A stretch of 64,000 nucleotides of DNA from Actinoallomurus bryophytorum (GCF_006716425.1 NZ_VFOZ01000001.1:1488001-1552000), one strand, 5' to 3'. Shown: positions 35,075-44,270, counted from the first letter of the stretch. The notes: a model not told the origin generated them from the letters alone. Numbers and translations: made by a program.

Positions 35075-37279
35075 TCAGCCGGTGATGCTGTCCGTGCCGT
35101 CTTCGAGGTGGCCGACGTAGTGCCGGGACCAGGAGCCGTCCCCGTTGATCGTGGCCGTCAGGTCGTACCATCCGTGGCCGGACGCGAGCGGGTCCACCGA
35201 GTGCGTCGCGTGGCCGTGTGCGGGCACGCGGTAGGTCTTCGCGCGGTCCTTGGAATAGTTGTTCGACGCGATCGTGAACGTCACGGCCCTCGTGCCGTTG
35301 TTGGTGAGGGTGAGCGTGAGCTTGGGCCTGGAGCCGTGACCATTCTGGTGGTACGCCGCCTCCACCTGTACGTCCTTACCGGCGGCGTTGAGGTCACCGG
35401 TGAAGTGCCTCAGGAAACGGTTCGGGCCCACGACCGTCAGGTCGTACTTGCGGTCGTCGCCGATCTGGACCGCACCGGGCACGGTCTCGTTCCCGGTCGT
35501 GTGCGACGGGGCGACCGTGTACTGCCCCGGGTACTTCGCCGGATAGTCGGCGAGTGACCGGGGCGGAGCGGCGTTGTCGTAGACGGCGAAGTGGCTGGCC
35601 TTGCGGACGTGCGCCCCGTTGTTACTGAACGACAGCTTCGCCTCGACCGCACCGTCGCCGCCGAAGGCGAACCCGACCAGGTTCGCGTTGGGCTGGTACG
35701 GCAGCGGCCGCGCCCTCTTGGTGCCCGGCTCCTGTTCCGGCATCTCGTTGGTCGTGACCGGCGGGTTGTACGGGCCGCCCGCGGGGTCGCCGATGACCGT
35801 GGTCCTGGGCAGCTTCGGCAGGCCGAAGACCGGTGAGGTGAAGTCGAAGGCGCCGGTCAGGTCGCCGCAGACGCTGCGCCGCCAGGCGCTGATGTTCGGG
35901 CTGATCGCCGGTGTGCCGAGCGCCGCGGTCCACTTCTCGATGAACTGGATCACCGAGGTGTGGTCGGAGACCTCCGAGGTCACCCAGCCGCCCCGCGTCC
36001 ACGGCGAGATCAGGATCAGCGGAACGCGGAAGCCGAGCCCGACGGGCATCGGCTCGGTGAGACCGGCACTCGCGAGGGGGCCGGACGCCTCCAGATAGAA
36101 CTCATCCTTCGTCCCTGGTGCCGGCACCGGCGGCGGCACGTGGTCGAACTGGCCGTCGTTCTCGTCGTAGTCGATGACCACGAGGGTCGAGTTGAAGAGG
36201 TCCGGATCGGTGTTGAGCGCCTCCAGGACGCTGTTCACGTAGTACGCGCCGTCGTTCGGCGCGCCGTCCGGGTGCTCGGAGAACGCCTGGTCGGTGACGA
36301 CCCAGGACACCTGCGGCAACGTGCCCGCCCTCACGTCGGCCCTGATCGCGTTGGCGAGGTTGTCGGCGTTCGCGCTCAGGCCGGTCAGCGGCTCGGGGAC
36401 GTTGGCGACGCCGTTGTCGTACAAGACGTTGCCGGGAGCGGGCGTGCCGCCCTGAGCGGGGTCGTACCGGGCGAAGTTGGCGAAGTACTCCAGGCCGTTG
36501 TCTCCGTAGTCGTCCTCACCTTGGTAGACCTTCCACGTCACGCCAGCCCTCTGCAGTGTCTCCGCGTACGTCTCCCAGAGCAGCTTCTTGCCCAGCTCGT
36601 CACCGCCGTTGAAGGCCACGAAGTCGCTGAACTTCTTCTGGGCATCGATCGTGCCGCTCCACAGGTACGTACGGTTCGGGCCGGTGGCGCTGAGCACGGA
36701 GCAGTGGTACGCGTCGCCGATCGTGTAAGCGTCGGCGAGGGCGTAGTGGAACGGGATGTCCGTCCGGTCGAGATAGCCGAGCGTCGTCAGGCCGCCCTTG
36801 GCGTACACCCAGCCGTTCATCAGGCCGCCGAACCAGGCGCCGTGCTGGTCGTCCCAGCTGTGCGACGTCCCCCCGTACCCCTGCGCACCGACCTCCGAGC
36901 TGGGCGGCTGGTGGCCGGCCGGGTAGGCCGACACGGCGGCCGCGCTCAGGTGCCACGGGTACTGAGTGGTCTTGACGGGGGTGCCGGGAGGCGTCGTCGG
37001 CTGCTGGAACACCGACAGCCCGCCGGGCAGCGTGATGGTCGAGCGGTCGCCGAAGCCGCGGACGCCGCGGAGAGAGCCGAAGTAGTGGTCGAAGCTGCGG
37101 TTCTCCTGCATCAGGATCACCACGTGCCTGACGTCCCGGATGTCCTTGTGCCGAGGACGCTTCGCGGACGGTCCAGGGGAGGCCTCCGCGTCGCCGGCGG
37201 GCAGCGCCGCACCGGCCACCCCGGCGCCGGTGACCGCCGCGGCCGCGCCGAGGAAACCTCTACGAGAAATATCCGACAT
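35075..37279 (-). CDS. plcC: Exported phospholipase C, phosphocholine-specific
   Basis: A 734-residue Tat-exported enzyme: SRRGFLGAAAAVTGAG at residues ~5-20 and an Ala-rich h-region. The catalytic domain has the HxxxxxQENRSFDHYFG motif (VVILMQENRSFDHYFGSLRG), a Thr/Ser nucleophile region in TGPNRTYLWSG, and DYDENDGQFDHVPPP for metal and base residues. The last ~180 residues contain two DUF756 beta domains typical of bacterial PLC. It should cleave phosphatidylcholine or sphingomyelin outside the cell. The ATG at 37279 (GGGAGG upstream) was preferred to one eight codons before. Confidence 0.9.
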   Translation of the reverse strand: MSDISRRGFLGAAAAVTGAGVAGAALPAGDAEASPGPSAKRPRHKDIRDVRHVVILMQENRSFDHYFGSLRGVRGFGDRSTITLPGGLSVFQQPTTPPGTPVKTTQYPWHLSAAAVSAYPAGHQPPSSEVGAQGYGGTSHSWDDQHGAWFGGLMNGWVYAKGGLTTLGYLDRTDIPFHYALADAYTIGDAYHCSVLSATGPNRTYLWSGTIDAQKKFSDFVAFNGGDELGKKLLWETYAETLQRAGVTWKVYQGEDDYGDNGLEYFANFARYDPAQGGTPAPGNVLYDNGVANVPEPLTGLSANADNLANAIRADVRAGTLPQVSWVVTDQAFSEHPDGAPNDGAYYVNSVLEALNTDPDLFNSTLVVIDYDENDGQFDHVPPPVPAPGTKDEFYLEASGPLASAGLTEPMPVGLGFRVPLILISPWTRGGWVTSEVSDHTSVIQFIEKWTAALGTPAISPNISAWRRSVCGDLTGAFDFTSPVFGLPKLPRTTVIGDPAGGPYNPPVTTNEMPEQEPGTKRARPLPYQPNANLVGFAFGGDGAVEAKLSFSNNGAHVRKASHFAVYDNAAPPRSLADYPAKYPGQYTVAPSHTTGNETVPGAVQIGDDRKYDLTVVGPNRFLRHFTGDLNAAGKDVQVEAAYHQNGHGSRPKLTLTLTNNGTRAVTFTIASNNYSKDRAKTYRVPAHGHATHSVDPLASGHGWYDLTATINGDGSWSRHYVGHLEDGTDSITG

Positions 37280-37543
37280 GAACAAACCTCCCGTAACCGC
37301 CAATATCTAGACAGACGGCCCGAAAGGTATGTGTGCCAAGTCCTCTTTGGCTCAAATCAAACTGAACGGCGGCCGAAGCGACCGATAACCATGGATCGGT
37401 CGCAGCGAGCGACGGCGGTCGTCCTTGAAGAGGTGCGGAATGGTCGCACGGACTTGCCTGGTCGGCGGTGAATGTCACCCAACAATTGCCGATTGTTCAT
37501 CGCCCACGCTTTCCCGCGTAGGCGACTGACTGATGCTCCTCGG

Positions 37544-38374
37544 CTACTGAGGCGACTCGGCCGCGGTCGCAGGCATCTTCTCGCCCGCCTCGACCGCGAT
37601 CGGCAACCGGTTCTCGGCGGGCGGCAGCGGGCACGTGGCGAACTCGGTGTAGGCGCACGGCAGGTTGACGGCCCGGTTGAAGTCGATGGTCACCTTGCCG
37701 TCGGCATCAGGCGCCTCGACGCGCAGGTCCCGGCTCGCGGCATAGGTGGTGACGCCGGCGGTCGCGTCGGTGAACAGTACGAACAGGCTGCCGGACGCCC
37801 CGCCGCCGAACGCGGTGAGGCTCAGTGCGCGGCCGTCCAGCTCGAAGTCGATCCGGCCCGGCGCGTCGTAGACGTGCTGCAGCCCGTCGACCACGGCGCC
37901 GACCGTGGTCGGCCGCGGCTCGTCGAACGCGACATAGCGGCCCGTCGTGAGCCAGCGCGGATCGGGCGCGTAGGCGGGAGTGCCGCGATAGCCGGTCCGC
38001 AGCGGATGGTCCGGGTGCCGCGGCCTCACGATGTCGTACCCGCCGCGCTTGGCCACCTCGATCACCGCGTCACCCCAGACGGCGTTGACGCCCTCGCGTT
38101 CCGGCAGCACGCCGAAGCGATGCTCCCCGCGTACCGGCGAGCCGTCCACGAAAAGCTCCTCGCCGTCATCCAAGGCGACGACCACACCGTCCGGCCCGCT
38201 GGACCAGGCACCCGGCGCGTCCTCGAAACGCGCCGGTTCGCCGTCCAGCCAGTGCAGGCCGGTGATCGCGAGGAAGCCATGCCGGCCAGCCCGCCGCGCT
38301 TCGTGCTCGCGGTGCCAGTCGTGCCACGCACGAGCGAATTGGTCCGCGTCGATTCCGGTGGCCTGGGCACTCAT
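37544..38374 (-). CDS. DUF1684 domain protein
   Basis: A 276-residue protein with the DUF1684 core: WHREHEARRAGRHGFLAITGLHWL, then PDPRWLTTGRYVAFDEPRP, FVLFTDATAGVTTYAASRDL, and the family end IDFNRAVNLPCAYTEFATCPLPPAENRL with its conserved Cys pair. The family is widespread and has no established function, though the N-CAY...CPLP signature is constant. GGAGGAG precedes the ATG. No operon partner is close. Confidence 0.85.
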   Translation of the reverse strand: MSAQATGIDADQFARAWHDWHREHEARRAGRHGFLAITGLHWLDGEPARFEDAPGAWSSGPDGVVVALDDGEELFVDGSPVRGEHRFGVLPEREGVNAVWGDAVIEVAKRGGYDIVRPRHPDHPLRTGYRGTPAYAPDPRWLTTGRYVAFDEPRPTTVGAVVDGLQHVYDAPGRIDFELDGRALSLTAFGGGASGSLFVLFTDATAGVTTYAASRDLRVEAPDADGKVTIDFNRAVNLPCAYTEFATCPLPPAENRLPIAVEAGEKMPATAAESPQ

Positions 38375-38798
38375 GTCTGCTCCTCCAGTCGCCTGCGTCC
38401 GGGTCGGTGTCGGCCCGCGGCCTCCTGCCGGGGGTGGCGGCCGGATTCGCGGTAGGGAGATGGACCGGGTCGCCGAAGATCCCTTCGGCCGTACTCGCCC
38501 CGACAATACGCCCGTCTTTCATCACCGCCACCCCTGCCGTCGTACGTTGCTCCATGCCGTCACCAGGGGTAGGTACCGCCGTTCTCATTGAGGAAGACAC
38601 CGGTCGGGCCGTCGCCGGGCAGGGTGACCTGACGGGCGATGTGGGCTCCGCCCTCGGCGGCTCCAGAGGCGAGGCCGGTAAGGGCGTGTCAGCCGACCAG
38701 CGCCTTGGTCGATCATGCGGTCATCGCGGCGTGATTCAGGCGAGCGGGCCCCGCCTGTCCTGCGGCGGGCACCGGTAAGGTCGGCGCGAGGAGGGGCG
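38375..38798. other. 424-bp intergenic region with one gene relic
   Basis: No intact gene is supported. The only recognisable piece is an SDR-dehydrogenase C-terminal relic on the minus strand at 38560-38688. The remainder has no clear promoter or repeat apart from the ribosome sites of the flanking genes. Confidence 0.5.
38560..38688 (-). pseudogene. C-terminal relic of a short-chain dehydrogenase
   Basis: The 42-codon open stretch reads GAAEGGAHIARQVTLPGDGP then TGVFLNENGGTYPW and stops, which matches the conserved end of classical SDR enzymes (EEGA...LPDDGPTGxF). An in-frame TGA precedes it and no Rossmann domain is present upstream, so it is a decayed fragment. Confidence 0.5.
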
Positions 38799-39581
38799 AT
38801 GCCGACCCGAGACGGTGAGCGGGCCGCGCGACGGCCGGTGGTGTTCGCGATTCCCGGCACGCTGTGCGCGCCCGCCGTATTCCGGCCGCTGGAACAACGG
38901 CTGGCCGGGCAGGTCGAATTCGACGCGGTGTCCTGGATGACCGATCCCGGCCCCTGGGACCTCGGCACGGTCGCCGACCGGCTCGCCGCGCGGATCACGC
39001 GGCGATATGACGCCCCGGTCATGGTCATCGGGCATTCCACGGGCGGTGCCATCGCACTGCGGATGGCGGCCGGACACGCCGAGCTGGTGGCCGGTCTGCT
39101 GCTGGTCGACACCGGCGCGCACATGCGCGGCCACGGCGATGTGGACGCCATCCTGACCGCGCTGGCCACCGACTGGGGTGCGCGGTTGCACGCCCGGGTG
39201 CTGGACCGGTCGTTCGCCACGGCTCTCGACCCGGCCTTCCGCGACGAAATGCTCGAATACGCGGCCACGGTCCCCCCGCAGGCGGCACTGGACGCGTTGC
39301 GCAGTCAGCGGGACCTGGACCTGACTCCGGGACTGGCCAGGCTGGACTGCCCGGTCACCGTGCTGCACGGACGGCACGATCCGACCAGAACACCGGACCA
39401 GGCACGGGAACTGGCCGCGGGCATCCCCGGCGCACGGCTGCGACTGCTGGACACCGGGCACACCCCGGTCTACGAGGACCCGGACGGGGTGGCCGGCGAA
39501 GTGCTCGCTCTACTCACGCGGTGGCAGAACGACGAACGCCGGCCTCGCCCTGACGGTCCTGCTGGTCCGGCCACTCGGTAG
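38799..39581 (+). CDS. Alpha/beta hydrolase
   Basis: A 260-residue hydrolase with the nucleophile elbow GHSTGGAIALRM (Ser near 76), an oxyanion region AIPGTLCAPAVFRPLE, and a late Asp/His pair in GRHDPTRTP and DTGHTPVYEDP. It has no signal peptide and an ATG start behind GAGGGG. The family covers esterases, haloperoxidase-like and polyketide-related hydrolases; the substrate cannot be read here. Confidence 0.83.
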   Translation: MPTRDGERAARRPVVFAIPGTLCAPAVFRPLEQRLAGQVEFDAVSWMTDPGPWDLGTVADRLAARITRRYDAPVMVIGHSTGGAIALRMAAGHAELVAGLLLVDTGAHMRGHGDVDAILTALATDWGARLHARVLDRSFATALDPAFRDEMLEYAATVPPQAALDALRSQRDLDLTPGLARLDCPVTVLHGRHDPTRTPDQARELAAGIPGARLRLLDTGHTPVYEDPDGVAGEVLALLTRWQNDERRPRPDGPAGPATR

Positions 39582-39586
39582 CGTGA

Positions 39587-39607
39587 GCCCTCTCGTCTCC
39601 GGAGGGC
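39587..39607 (+). terminator. Hairpin after the hydrolase gene
   Basis: GCCCTC and GAGGGC with a 9-base loop lie 5 bases after the stop of the hydrolase gene. It has no clear T-tract. Confidence 0.4.
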
Positions 39608-39717
39608 GCTCGGCAGCGATGTGACAGAGGTCTGACATCGACTCTTGGCAAAGTGACTCACTGCCATTCAGGCCGATCTGACGATCTGTTCGAGTAGTTC
39701 CCCAAGGAGATTCAGCA

Positions 39718-39972
39718 GTGGATATCAAGCGTGGAATCGCAGCCCTCGTCACGGCTGGGGCGGCCATCACTGGAACGGTCGTCCTTTCGACACCCGCCAG
39801 CGCCCTGACGGGGCATTTCTACCAGCGATTCTCAGGGACCAACGTCTTGAGCAGCGTCGCATGCAACGAGGTCGGAGCAGGCCTCTACCACACGCAGACG
39901 AGGTTCGGTTATGTACAGAGCTGGGACTGCTACCTGGCCGGTAGCGGAATAGACCTCGAGGTCTATACCTGA
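39718..39972 (+). CDS. Small secreted protein, 84 residues
   Basis: The GTG start is preceded by AAGGAG. The first ~29 residues are a Sec signal peptide (basic KR, hydrophobic core, cleavage after ASA). The mature peptide of about 55 residues has just two cysteines (CNEVGAG and WDCYLAG), probably a disulfide, and is rich in Tyr and Gly. No family is recognised. It stands alone between a hydrolase gene and a convergent CU044_5270-type gene. Confidence 0.65.
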   Translation: MDIKRGIAALVTAGAAITGTVVLSTPASALTGHFYQRFSGTNVLSSVACNEVGAGLYHTQTRFGYVQSWDCYLAGSGIDLEVYT

Positions 39973-39989
39973 CGAGCCTCAACGGCCGA

Positions 39990-40034
39990 CCGGGCATCCT
40001 GTGCGCCGTCCCGGCGCGGGCACGGGATGCCCGG
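39990..40034. terminator. Bidirectional terminator between convergent genes
   Basis: A perfect 10-bp stem (CCGGGCATCC with GGATGCCCGG) encloses a loop that can also pair GTGC/GCAC, between the small secreted protein and the end of the CU044_5270-type gene. Confidence 0.55.
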
Positions 40035-40060
40035 TGCAGGTCTCCGGCTGTCCGCGGCTT

Positions 40061-40969
40061 TTACTTGGGCATCGGGACGATCCTGGGCAGGGTGTTGGTC
40101 CACTCGGCCGTGAGGACCGACCCGGTGGTGTCGTACTGCGCCTGGCCGTGGCCGGCGATGATGCTCCAGCTCTTCACCAGGGACGTCTTCGGATCGATGA
40201 CCATCTTGTTGACGCCTCCTGCGAAGGAGATCTGCAGCGCCCGGCCGCCGGTGACCGTGCCGAGGTCCTTGACGTTGGAAAAGGAGGCGATCGCACGAAA
40301 AGCGGCGGCGCGTACCTTCGGCGGGGCGGGTATCCGGGACAGCAGACTGATCAGCGTGTCGAAGACCGCGTCGTCCTTACCCTCCTTGGAGAGCTCGAGT
40401 TTCTTCGGGAGCCGCCAAGCCTCGACGACACCGGCGATCTTCGCCTTCAGCGCGCCGGGGCCGGTCGGCAGCTGCTGGATCTGCGCGAAGGTCCACGTGG
40501 CGCCAGGCATCGAGAACGCCTCCGTCGCTCCGTGACTCCTGACCGCCGTGCCGTCCTTCAGCCCGTAGTACTCCCGCCCGTCGCGCCGGGTCCACAGCTC
40601 CACATAACTGGAACGCTGGTGGTTCCGCATCTCGGAGATCGTCTTTACGTGCCAGTAGGTGCCGGAGCCCACCGGCCTGGACTCCGCGGTGGTGGCGGCC
40701 GCGAGCAGGACCTGCCGCCCGGAGAGGCCGGCCGCGGCGGGCGGGCCGTTCGGGTTGGCGGTGGGCTGTGCGCCGCCCGAGACGACAACGATCGCGGCCG
40801 TCGCCGCGGCCGCGCCGACCAGGCCGAGGCCGACCAACGGCCGAGAGACCCTGCGCCTGCGTACCGGTCCGCGCGCCGCGTTCTGCAGCTGGTGCCGGCC
40901 GCGGTCGATCACCTCCGTGGCCGGGTCGGGCTTGGTCAGCAGGGTGCTCAGCATCTGCAGGTCATCCAT
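40061..40969 (-). CDS. CU044_5270-family membrane protein, putative anti-sigma partner
   Basis: A 302-residue protein whose N-terminus (LQMLSTLLTKPDPATEVIDRGRHQL) is cytoplasmic, with one membrane helix (VGLGLVGAAAATAAIVVVSG, about 47-66) and an extracytoplasmic beta-rich domain of about 235 residues. This matches CU044_5270-family proteins encoded next to ECF sigma genes in Streptosporangiales. Its ATG overlaps the end of the sigma gene by 8 bases. By layout it should control or sense for that sigma factor, though it lacks a zinc ASD motif. Confidence 0.78.
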   Translation of the reverse strand: MDDLQMLSTLLTKPDPATEVIDRGRHQLQNAARGPVRRRRVSRPLVGLGLVGAAAATAAIVVVSGGAQPTANPNGPPAAAGLSGRQVLLAAATTAESRPVGSGTYWHVKTISEMRNHQRSSYVELWTRRDGREYYGLKDGTAVRSHGATEAFSMPGATWTFAQIQQLPTGPGALKAKIAGVVEAWRLPKKLELSKEGKDDAVFDTLISLLSRIPAPPKVRAAAFRAIASFSNVKDLGTVTGGRALQISFAGGVNKMVIDPKTSLVKSWSIIAGHGQAQYDTTGSVLTAEWTNTLPRIVPMPK

Positions 40970-41540
40970 TGACTGCCTCCTGGTCGAATCCTTTGTGGAG
41001 CTTTTTGCGGGCCCGGCTGAGCCGGGAGCCGACCGTGCCGAAGGAGATCCCGAGTGCCTCGGCCACCTCCTGGTGGCTGAGCTGGCTCAGGGCCACGAGG
41101 AGCAGGACATCGCGCTCGCCCTGCGACAGCGCGGCCAGAGCCTTCGCCAGCTGTGGCTGCATACGCTCGGCGGCGACCGCGGCGACGACCCGGTTCTCGT
41201 GACTGTCGGCCTCGGCCGCGGAATCAGGCGCCGTACGAGCCAGCGCCCGGTAGTGCCTGGCTTCCTTCCGGCGATGCCGGGCCACCATGTTCGTGGCGAT
41301 GCCGAACAGCCAGGCGCGGAGGTTGCCGCGTCCGGGATCGAACCGGTCGCGCTGACCGAACGCCACGAGGAACGTCTCGGCGGCGAGATCGTCGGCCGTG
41401 TCGACGTCCAGACGCCCGGCCACGTACCGATAGATATCGCGGAAATACCGGTCGTAGACGGCGGTGAACTGTTCCGGATCTCGCTGGAACCGGACGACGA
41501 GCTCGGCGTCCGTCACCCTCTCGCCCACGTCGGCGGTCAC
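40962..41540 (-). CDS. ECF-type RNA polymerase sigma factor
   Basis: The ~192-residue sigma factor has region 2 (AVYDRYFRDIYRYVAGRL, DLAAETFLVAFGQRDRF, AWLFGIATNMVARHRR) and region 4 (LAALSQGERDVLLLVALSQL, SHQEVAEALGISFGTVGSRLSRARKKL). The start is uncertain: GTG at 41540 is given here, GTG at 41516 is directly behind GAGAGG, and the frame is open to 41597. It is the first gene of the operon with the CU044_5270-type membrane protein and likely controls it. Confidence 0.85.
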   Translation of the reverse strand: MTADVGERVTDAELVVRFQRDPEQFTAVYDRYFRDIYRYVAGRLDVDTADDLAAETFLVAFGQRDRFDPGRGNLRAWLFGIATNMVARHRRKEARHYRALARTAPDSAAEADSHENRVVAAVAAERMQPQLAKALAALSQGERDVLLLVALSQLSHQEVAEALGISFGTVGSRLSRARKKLHKGFDQEAVNG

Positions 41541-41678
41541 GTGCCTGTCTCTGTCATACGGGTGCCTTCCTGGCAGACGCGAACGACTGACACCCATAGT
41601 TCGCCGAAAGGCCGGACCGCTTTCCGTGAAATGAGACCCGTTGCGTCACCGGCCGAACAGTCCGCACAGGCCCCGGAT

Positions 41679-42251
41679 CTACAGTCCGGCTGGGTGCGCG
41701 GACATCCAGTTCGCGTGACGGTTCTTCAGGATGTCGCGGTCACCGGCGGTTGGAGCGATGACGTCGGCTCCCCCGTCGTAAGGGTGATAGAGCCATCTGA
41801 GGTCCAGAGGAGCGATGATCACGTAGCCGAGCTCGTCGTCGGCCACGCGCCGCAGCAGCGGATCCAAAGTCGTCCGGTCGAGCGAGGTCTCGCTGACATA
41901 GAGCGTCAGCGGTATGTCGAAGAACGTGCGATCACCGGGCTCGATCCTCAGCCAGGGCACCGCACCCGGATGAGTCCGGGGGTCGTGCGAGCCGCCGACG
42001 CGCGCGTCCTCGAAGTATCCGGCGATCACATAGTTAAGGTCCCCAGGCCCCAGCTCGGAGAGAACGCGGTGATGACGATCGAGGACGACCTCGTACTCCT
42101 CTTCCGTCTCGGCATACCGCTTGGACTTGGGAAGGCTGTGAAACCGAACCCAGCGATCCGCATGACGGTCACGCAGCTCATGGGCGATCGGATCTCCACC
42201 CCAGGACGTCCGCCACCTGGCGGTGAGCGACCGCGTCTCGTCCTCGGTCAC
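41679..42251 (-). CDS. DUF3885-like protein
   Basis: A 190-residue protein with the DUF3885 pattern: VRFHSLPKSKRYAETEEEYE near residue 36, LYVSETSLDR, and RWLYHPYDGGADVI near the end. The function of the family is unknown, and it often accompanies immunity-like genes in Firmicutes. GTG at 42251 with GGGGAG upstream is preferred to GTG at 42272. It follows the VOC gene by 21 bases. Confidence 0.7.
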   Translation of the reverse strand: MTEDETRSLTARWRTSWGGDPIAHELRDRHADRWVRFHSLPKSKRYAETEEEYEVVLDRHHRVLSELGPGDLNYVIAGYFEDARVGGSHDPRTHPGAVPWLRIEPGDRTFFDIPLTLYVSETSLDRTTLDPLLRRVADDELGYVIIAPLDLRWLYHPYDGGADVIAPTAGDRDILKNRHANWMSAHPAGL

Positions 42252-42272
42252 GATCTCCCCACCGGCGGCCAC

Positions 42273-42707
42273 TCAGTCGAGACAGAACTCGTTGCCCTCG
42301 ATGTCCTGCATCAAGAGGCACGACTCGTCGTAGCCATCGGCACGCAGCAGTCGTACGCGTTCCGCGCCGAGAGTGACCAGTCGCGCGCATTCGGCCTCAA
42401 GCGCGGCCACGCGTTCCTCACCCACGAGCCCGGTGCCGACCCGCACGTCAAGATGCACCCGATTCTTGACCACCTTGCCTTCGGGAACCCGCTGGAAGAA
42501 CAGCCGCGGGCCCACGCCTGAAGGATCAACGCACGCGAACGCCGAACCCTGACGCTCAGGCGGCAGCCCGCGATCGAAATCGTCCCAGGTGGCGAACCCC
42601 TCAGGTGGCGGCGGTACGACGTACCCCAGCACCTCACACCAGAAACGAGCGACGCGCTCAGGCTCCGCGCAGTCGAAGGTGACTTGGACCTGCTTTACCG
42701 ACGCCAT
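42273..42707 (-). CDS. VOC (glyoxalase/bleomycin-resistance) family protein
   Basis: A 144-residue protein with two beta-alpha-beta-beta-beta modules: VQVTFDCAEPERVARFWCEVLGY, then NRVHLDVRVG with the metal-site His/Asp and the C-terminal MQDIEGNEFCLD with the Glu. It may act on a small molecule or bind a drug. It forms a two-gene unit with the DUF3885-like gene. Confidence 0.82.
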   Translation of the reverse strand: MASVKQVQVTFDCAEPERVARFWCEVLGYVVPPPPEGFATWDDFDRGLPPERQGSAFACVDPSGVGPRLFFQRVPEGKVVKNRVHLDVRVGTGLVGEERVAALEAECARLVTLGAERVRLLRADGYDESCLLMQDIEGNEFCLD

Positions 42708-42801
42708 CGGTCCACCATAGAGGCGACGGTCTATTCAGGCGGCATCTCGATCATCAAGGCCCCGTTCAGCCGCCCATCGTGTAGTGCGACCGGGGCCACA
42801 G

Positions 42802-43593
42802 TCACTTGGTTCCCTTGCTCGTTCCATTCGCGCGGACGAAATCGGCGGGCGTCTGCCCGTAATGGTTCTTGAATGCGCGGATGAAGTGGCTGCTGTCGGC
42901 GAACTGCCAGCGGGCGGCGACTTCCGCGATGCCCGGCCGGCGTACGGGCGCGGCCAGCTCCATTCTGGCCCGCTCAAGCCGTCTGCGGCGGATGTAGGCC
43001 CCTACCGGCTCCCCGGCCGTCACGAACGCCCGATGCAATGTGCGTACGGAGACGTGGAGCTGGTGTGCCAGTGACGCCGGCGAGAGTCCGGGATCGGTGA
43101 GGCGGCCGTCGGCGATCTCCATCGCCGCGCGGGCCAGCGCGGGCGCCAGTCGAGGTTCGGCGTCATCGAACTCCCGCCTCACGGCCCCCTTGACAAGCTC
43201 GATAAGGGCATCGCGGGCGCTCTGCACGCCCGCGGCGGTGAGGTCGCACGCGGTCTCGCCGACCATGTGAGCGTGCGCCATTAGCACGCGCATCTCGGCT
43301 GAGTGGGCCGACCCGACGATCTGCTGGCTGCCGCCGAGGAGTGGCTGGATGAGCGAGGCAGGCAGGATCATCACCTCCGCTGTCGCGCCGGACTCCACAT
43401 CGAACAACGACGGCGGCCCGTCGTGGCGCACGATGAAGGACCCGGCAGGAACAGTGATGTCCTCGCCCCGCCCGTCGGACCGGGCGAAGCGCCAGGAGCC
43501 ACGCCGCATCAGGTGCAGGAGCACTTTGTCGTCGGCTCCGCGCTCGGCCGTGGTCCGGCCGACGTACGACTCGCTGTAGACGTGCGAGACCAC
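42802..43593 (-). CDS. AraC-family regulator, N-terminus uncertain
   Basis: The C-terminal AraC domain is clear: LSPASLAHQLHVSVRTLHRAF and IAEVAARWQFADSSHFIRAFKNHYGQTPADF. The N-terminal ligand domain is of the AraC_binding_2 type (DDKVLLHLMRRGSWRF ... VPAGSFIVRHDGPPSLFDV). The GTG at 43593 is the only start near homologous sequence, but similarity (HAKLHGRIDD) seems to continue for about ten codons upstream with no start before a TTG at 43680 inside the next gene. The gene may be 5'-truncated or the start misread. Confidence 0.7.
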   Translation of the reverse strand: MVSHVYSESYVGRTTAERGADDKVLLHLMRRGSWRFARSDGRGEDITVPAGSFIVRHDGPPSLFDVESGATAEVMILPASLIQPLLGGSQQIVGSAHSAEMRVLMAHAHMVGETACDLTAAGVQSARDALIELVKGAVRREFDDAEPRLAPALARAAMEIADGRLTDPGLSPASLAHQLHVSVRTLHRAFVTAGEPVGAYIRRRRLERARMELAAPVRRPGIAEVAARWQFADSSHFIRAFKNHYGQTPADFVRANGTSKGTK

Positions 43594-43645
43594 TACATCG
43601 TCGATGCGCCCATGGAGCTTCGCGTGGCTTCTCCGCTGACCTGAC

Positions 43646-43882
43646 CTAGCTGCGCGTGGTGCGGCGACGGGCCCGCGCAAACCAAGCTGAGGCCGAGACC
43701 ATGAGTACGATTCCGAGGATCCAGACATTCCCGGTAAGGATGGCAGCCAGTACCGCGAAGACGACTGCAGCGATCGTGGACACGATCGCCAGGGGCAATG
43801 GTGTCCGATTGTGTAGCCACCGTCCCAGGACTCGATCATCGAGCCGGTTCGACGCTTGTACGGCGTTGCGCAAACTTGTCAC
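43646..43882 (-). CDS. Small membrane protein, 78 residues
   Basis: The GTG at 43882 lies behind GGAGG. The sequence has a polar N-terminus (TSLRNAVQASNRLDDRVLGRWL) and two hydrophobic helices (LAIVSTIAAVVFAVLAAILT, WILGIVLMVSASAWF) with a basic tail. No family is recognised. Good ribosome site and composition support it as real, just upstream of the AraC gene. Confidence 0.62.
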   Translation of the reverse strand: MTSLRNAVQASNRLDDRVLGRWLHNRTPLPLAIVSTIAAVVFAVLAAILTGNVWILGIVLMVSASAWFARARRRTTRS

Positions 43883-44270
43883 GGCCTACCTCCGGTGCTG
43901 AGCATACGCCCGTCTCGTCCCTCCACAGCTTGAAGAAGGCACTCTTTCGACGACAAATATCAGAGCAGTGCAATGCTGATCCCTCGCCGCGGGGATAAGC
44001 ATTCGTACGGGCGGAAGAAACCCGAACTGGCACCGCCGCCCGGTCTTGCGTGGCTTCGCTGTTCGCCGTTAGCTGGATAGCCTGAACGAAAGCCCAGTGC
44101 CAGCAGCGCGGTTCGCTCCAGACGGCGTTCCCAAGCCAGAAAGGTCCTGTACTCGCGCAGATGCCGCGATGATGAACTCTCCACACCGCCACTTCAGAAC
44201 AACTCATTATGACGGCGGCATGCATGGCACCGGAATCAGCTGAACCTCGCGCCGCGGCTAGCGTGGTCCG
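43883..44270. other. 388-bp region without a recognised gene
   Basis: Open frames here have no ribosome site and no recognised domain. The composition is lower in GC than around it. Nothing further can be supported. Confidence 0.4.
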
